Position numbers and translations under genes: made by a program
Assembly (NCBI GenBank): GCA_022827045.1
Contig: JAJDTQ010000232.1
Span: 1-14,477, forward strand
Reading direction: 5' to 3'
DNA length: 14,477 bases
Origin: Candidatus Binatia bacterium
GTDB taxonomy: Bacteria; Desulfobacterota_B; Binatia; UBA9968; JAJDTQ01
Notes under the pieces: generated by a model
What the model was told of the DNA's origin: nothing
The model's database searches: none
The model's input: the letters and a program-made list of their open reading frames with translations, nothing else
Shown here: piece after piece, positions 7,098 to 14,477 of the stretch
Layout: each line of letters begins with the position of its first letter
Numbering within the stretch: the stretch's first letter is position 1

Positions 7098-7547
7098 TCA
7101 GGTAAGCGAATCCAAGTCGAGATAGTCTCTGGAGGCGACGCGTTGCAGTAACACCCTGAGTTTGGTTCCAAACAGGTCCAGGACCGACGCCACCCGCGCC
7201 ACGCCGTCGTCCGTTTTCTCCGGACTCCCCACCCGGCCGATATCGATACCGCCGAAGAACGAAACCTTCACCGGATTTCTTGTGCCGGCAGGCATCACGG
7301 AAACGGTCAGCGTGTCAGGCTCTCTCTGCAGCACGTCGGCCCGGGCCAGGAAGGGGATTCGGAACAGCGCATCGAAGTCGACGGCCTCCGAAGAAAAGAA
7401 GTCGACGTCAACCGAGGACCGATGCCCCAGTCTCAACGCAAGGGCGGTGCCGCTGTACAGGACAAAGCCGTCAGGGATGACCGAGAGCGCCGGCCACAGC
7501 TTCCGTTGTTCGCGCGGCAGTATGTCCAGGATTGGTTTGAACGTCAC
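7098..7547 (-). CDS. AbiEii/AbiGii-like nucleotidyltransferase, short C terminus
   Basis: This 149-residue protein belongs to the AbiEii/AbiGii toxin-type nucleotidyltransferases, typically the toxin of type IV-like toxin-antitoxin or abortive-infection pairs. The nucleotidyltransferase signature is YSGTALALRLGHRSSVDVDF, with G33-T34, R43-S44 and the metal-binding D47 and D49. A later DLFGTKLRVLLQR and RDYLDLDSL segment supplies the conserved Lys and Asp/Tyr positions. Relatives usually continue for about 50-70 residues of helical domain after this point; here the frame stops at once, suggesting truncation. The GTG at 7547 is chosen because it overlaps the previous stop as GTGA and AGGAG lies about 9 bases upstream. 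The frame is open further upstream to 7793, but that part is antisense-like overlap of the partner gene. Coupling to the small upstream partner fits an antitoxin-toxin order. Confidence 0.82.
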   Translation of the reverse strand: MTFKPILDILPREQRKLWPALSVIPDGFVLYSGTALALRLGHRSSVDVDFFSSEAVDFDALFRIPFLARADVLQREPDTLTVSVMPAGTRNPVKVSFFGGIDIGRVGSPEKTDDGVARVASVLDLFGTKLRVLLQRVASRDYLDLDSLT

Positions 7548-7881
7548 CGCGGGAGCTCCTGCGGCAGACTCCGCGCGGGCAGGCGAGGCGTCGGCGCCAA
7601 GCCAAGGCGGAGGTGCCAGAAATTCCAGGAACGGCCGTTGAAAATGCCGACCGGCGGGTCGCGCAACACGCGGCGCAGTTCGGATGTGGATACCCGCGAG
7701 AGCAACCAGCGGATATCGGCAACGGTGCCGAGGGTCATCATTTGTGCCAGGAAGAGCCGCCGGTCGTCCAGGGTGCGCTTCGGTGGTTGCCACCAGACGT
7801 ACTTCCTGGCCATGGCCGTAGCGCGTCTGTCGCTCGTTAACGGGTCCATCCGCGTCCTCTTCAAGGATTGTTTCTTTGTGG

Positions 7882-7885
<4 letters not shown>
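7544..7885 (-). CDS. Small AbiE-type antitoxin-like partner protein
   Basis: This 113-residue protein resembles the small Trp-rich proteins encoded just upstream of AbiEii-like nucleotidyltransferases. The recognisable core is YVWWQPPKRTLDDRRLFLAQ, then VLRDPPVGIFNGRSWNFWH and RLGL with a Pro-rich tail. The residues fit the usual pattern of a WW start, a 'G.F..RSW.fWH' motif and a PxLP end. The presumed role is antitoxin for the downstream enzyme; this rests on position and family resemblance. The ATG at 7885 overlaps the lhr stop as ATGA, with GGGAG a few bases upstream inside lhr. In-frame ATGs at 7849 and 7813 are alternatives; the last begins at MARKYVWW, where conservation starts. It overlaps the next gene by 4 bases. 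No DNA-binding helix-turn-helix is evident by eye. Confidence 0.72.
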
Positions 7886-12228
<4,343 letters not shown>

Positions 12229-12611
12229 TGCGTTAGATTGTAAGGGCGGGTTTCAAAACTTGGCCGCCTAGAGTTTGTCCTACGGCCCGCCGCCCGTAAC
12301 TAGCTGAAAACAATGAAGTAAAGCTCTTCTCTTGAAGGCCCGGATGATGCCCTCACGAACAATCAACACATGGTCAACACGGCGTGTCCACCGCCTCTGC
12401 GCAAGTCTGGCATCGCCCGGCGCCTTGTGACGCTGACGCGCCGATTCAGCGCCATAGCCGGTCTCGCACCGGGGGCGCCGAAGTGCCATGCCGCCCGGGT
12501 TTCCGACCACAGTAGGCGCCGGGTCACGCACACGGCTGTGGCGCGCAATCGGCAACCATCGCGTCCTGTGTCCGAACGAAGCAACCGTGCTCCCTTCCAG
12601 CCCGTCCGGGC
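12229..12611. other. Spacer between lhr and the HU gene, no gene recognised
   Basis: About 380 GC-rich bases hold no recognisable protein, RNA gene or classic terminator. Open frames exist on both strands but read as arginine-rich, low-complexity sequence typical of antisense or non-coding GC-rich DNA. An imperfect inverted repeat GGCCG-TAG/CTA-GG-CGGCC at 12262-12287 lies upstream of lhr and may form a hairpin. The stretch could include the 3' end of the HU transcript and decayed sequence. Confidence 0.4.
12237..12242 (-). promoter_or_regulatory. Candidate -10 element for a leaderless lhr transcript
   Basis: TACAAT on the minus strand matches the -10 consensus at 5 of 6 positions and ends 8 bases before the lhr GTG. 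Transcription would then begin at or next to the start codon. The matching -35 position is poor, so the call is tentative. Confidence 0.35.
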
Positions 12612-12953
12612 CTACTCCGTCATGCGCTTGAGCCCGCTCAGAGGCTGAACCTTCACCGCCCGCGAGGCTGGCTTCGCGGCCACCGTGATCTCCTGGCCGG
12701 TGAAGGGCGACATCATCTTGCGCGCCTTGGTCGCGGGCTTGCGCACCACCTTGATTTTCAGCAGACCGGGAAGCGTGAACGTCCCTACCGCGCGTTTCCT
12801 GACATGGCGCTCGATGACTGCTCCGAGTTGGTCGAGTACGGAGGCCACGTCCTTCTTCTGAAGCCCGGTCGATTCGGACAGGGCATCCAGGATCTGCGTC
12901 TTGGTCATGGCCTCCTTGAGCGCCGTGGTCTTGCGGTTTGCGGTCGTCGCCAT
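12612..12953 (-). CDS. HU-family DNA-binding protein
   Basis: HU-family proteins are small dimeric nucleoid proteins that bend DNA. This 113-residue example has an Ala/Thr/Lys-rich N-terminal extension, then the helical dimer region MTKTQILDALSESTGLQKKD (16-35). The strand FTLPGLLKIKVVRK (59-72) follows. The DNA-grasping arm is centred on MMSPFTGQE, where P83 matches the intercalating proline of the usual RNPxTG tip. KPASRAVKVQPLSGLK closes the fold. The ATG at 12953 is preceded by AAGGAG (12963-12968) at 9 bases, a strong start; M16 is a weaker alternative. It is a monocistronic-looking gene, divergent from the truncated nuclease. It resembles the longer HU variants common in Proteobacteria rather than the 90-residue HupA/HupB. 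Confidence 0.9.
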   Translation of the reverse strand: MATTANRKTTALKEAMTKTQILDALSESTGLQKKDVASVLDQLGAVIERHVRKRAVGTFTLPGLLKIKVVRKPATKARKMMSPFTGQEITVAAKPASRAVKVQPLSGLKRMTE

Positions 12954-13120
12954 CCCGTGTGTCTCCTTCCGTTGCTTGCGGCCCTTTGTGGAAAACGTAT
13001 GGAAGACTCTCAAGGTAGCCGACCGGCCGTTGAAAAGCGAGTCGTTCCCAATGAGCCAAGTCCGGGCAGCGGCGATGCACTGGTCCCGTCCGGTTTCTTC
13101 GGAATCAGGTCTTTTCGTAC

Positions 13121-14161
13121 ATGCCCCGGCCGGTGCGCCTGGATGGGTTGCGCCGCCTGATGGTCGCCAGCGACCTTTCGGCTCTGGATATTGACGAGCT
13201 TGACAGCCGGAGCACGGGTCCACAGTGGTTCCTGAGCTTCTATTTGGTGTTCCTTGTGGAGAGTCTGGGCGAGCACAAGGACGCGGTGCTTCTGCTGGGC
13301 GAACCGGGGCTGTCGCTGCACCCGCTCGCGCAGCGGGATCTGTCATCGTTCTTCGACAATCTCTCCGAAACTAACGGCATAATCTATACTGCGCACTCGC
13401 CGTTTCTGGTCGACGCTGATAGAGTGGATCGCGCCCGTAAAGTCTACGTGGCGACCGACGGCACGACGAAAGCCACGTCGAATCCACGGCATACCGAGAT
13501 AGACGGGGAACAGCCGGGCGCCGCTTACGCCGTTTACTCTGCGCTGGGCTTGACAGTGGCGGAAAGCCTGCTGATCGGCTGTCAGCCGGTGGTTGTGGAA
13601 GGGGCTTCGGACCAACACTACCTCACGGCGATCAAATCGTTGCTGATCGCTGGCCGGAAGATCGCTCCGAGACGGGAGCTCGTGTTCCCGCCAGCCGGGG
13701 GCGCCCGGACGACTCGGATTGTGGCGAGCATTCTGAGTGGACGCGACGAAGATCTTCTCGTCGTACTGCTCGACGGCGATGAAGAAGGCAGGCGTATGGC
13801 GGGCGAACTCGCCAAGGGCCTCTACGAAACCGAGCCAGGCAAGATTCTGAGTACGGACGACTTCGCGGGCTATAAGGGATCTGAGGTCGAGGACCTGCTG
13901 CCGGCGGCATTTCTGGCGGAGGCCCTGGACCGTTGGGAGCGGCGCCCGCAAGTGCTGTTCACTGACGTAGTGGAAGAGGGGAAACCGGTGGTTCCGCAGG
14001 TGGAGCAGTGGGCGGAGACGCAAAAGCTGGAGTTGCCGAAGTTCTGGAAGGTGGAGCTGGCGAAGCAGGTGAAACAACGGGCGCACTTCGATGAGAAAAC
14101 CGTGGGACAGTGGCAACGGTTGTTTGAGGCGCTGGACGAATGCGGGAGGGGTCAGAAGTAG
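13121..14161 (+). pseudogene. OLD-like ATPase/TOPRIM nuclease, 5'-truncated
   Basis: The 346-residue frame is the C-terminal half of an OLD-like overcoming-lysogenization-defect ATPase-nuclease, a family associated with phage defence. Homology begins near residue 25 with RSTGPQWFLSFYLVF. The Walker B/signature region reads VLLLGEPGLSLHP, where the expected Asp before E61 is Gly (G60). The switch histidine is H92 in YTAHSPFLVD. The TOPRIM domain has E160 in VVEGASD, D218-G-D220 in VVLLDGDEEGR and a following GSEVEDLLP. Walker A and the rest of the N-terminal ATPase are absent, and roughly 300 residues are missing relative to complete relatives. The ATG at 13121 has no good ribosome binding site. 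The missing domain and the Walker B change argue for a broken gene, although the TOPRIM residues are intact. Confidence 0.75.
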
Positions 14162-14289
14162 CACCCGTTCCGAGGTATTGTAAGCGACTAAAGGAGTTGC
14201 GGCGAAGTTGGGGATAGGTCGCGCGATGTCACGGCTGCTTCTGAAGTGACGCAGAGTGAGTCAAACTGCTAGCGATTTCACCGGCCCGA

Positions 14290-14477
14290 GTGTTCTTTGA
14301 AGAGTGGCGCGCTTTGTTTAAAAATGACATCAAAGGATACTGTACGGCAACAGCCGTATTCGCAGCTCTGCGGAAACAGGTGGTCGACTGCGCCGCCAGG
14401 ATGAACCAGCAAGGACCCAATAATTTCCTGCCATCTGATGAGTCGTTAGATCCGCACACGCGAAGATTCGAAGTACG
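14290..14477 (+). CDS. Unrecognised protein, partial at the right edge
   Basis: I do not recognise this product. A plus-strand frame is open from 14260 to the window end. From GTG 14290 it begins VFFEEWRALFKNDIKGYC and goes on with an amphipathic stretch, FAALRKQVVDCAARMNQQG, that looks protein-like. No good start codon or ribosome binding site is evident: the GTG is a guess, and an in-frame TGA lies at 14257. The gene could start elsewhere after a frameshift, or be a decayed fragment like its upstream neighbour. A 76-codon minus-strand frame over the same bases looks less like protein. The 128 bases between the nuclease fragment and this frame show nothing recognisable. Confidence 0.35.
   Translation, partial: MFFEEWRALFKNDIKGYCTATAVFAALRKQVVDCAARMNQQGPNNFLPSDESLDPHTRRFEV

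Noticed and set aside
12280..13080. 266-codon minus-strand frame across the HU gene
   Set aside because: It runs in another frame over HU, which is clearly the coding frame there, and the remainder has no recognisable domain.
14229..14459. 76-codon minus-strand frame
   Set aside because: Its Ser/Ala/Asn-rich translation looks less like protein than the plus-strand frame over the same bases.

Overview
The window is high-GC bacterial chromosome. Dense, long antisense open frames and gene order of the kind seen in Proteobacteria or related uncultured lineages suggest an environmental bacterium. Nothing here fixes the phylum. There is no rRNA, tRNA, CRISPR array or complete insertion sequence. 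Most genes are housekeeping or metabolic, with mobile or defence-related fragments at both ends.

Left edge (1-1536): a tyrosine integrase of the DUF4102/P4 type reads leftward off the window. It has a clear ribosome binding site inside an inverted repeat and a plausible promoter. About 570 bases follow without a convincing gene, including AT-rich stretches, a palindrome and a 10-base tandem repeat. This is a candidate mobile-element boundary, but no tRNA or att duplication is visible.

Centre left (1537-5290): a rightward pair encodes a multi-pass DUF898/YjgN-type membrane protein and an M48-type membrane zinc metalloprotease. Their reading frames are almost contiguous, so they probably form one unit. 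They converge on a leftward glutamate dehydrogenase-family gene only 20 bases away.

Centre (5291-7097): divergent from the dehydrogenase is a KamA-family radical SAM/PLP aminomutase. It keeps the cluster cysteines, the carboxylate-binding Arg and the PLP Lys. The two aspartates that hold the lysine side chain in lysine 2,3-aminomutase appear as Arg and Ser, so another substrate, perhaps an acidic one such as glutamate, is likely. A perfect 32-base palindrome followed by a T run ends this gene and faces the next leftward operon.

Centre right (7098-12228): a leftward three-gene operon carries a full-length Lhr-type helicase, a small AbiE-like antitoxin-type protein and a short AbiEii-like nucleotidyltransferase. 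Both junctions are 4-base overlaps, which implies translational coupling.

Right edge (12229-14477): a 383-base gap without a gene is followed by a leftward HU-family DNA-binding protein. A rightward OLD-like ATPase/TOPRIM nuclease then lacks its N-terminal half and has a damaged Walker B. An unrecognised partial reading frame leaves the window. This end looks like a worn defence or mobile region beside conserved genes.
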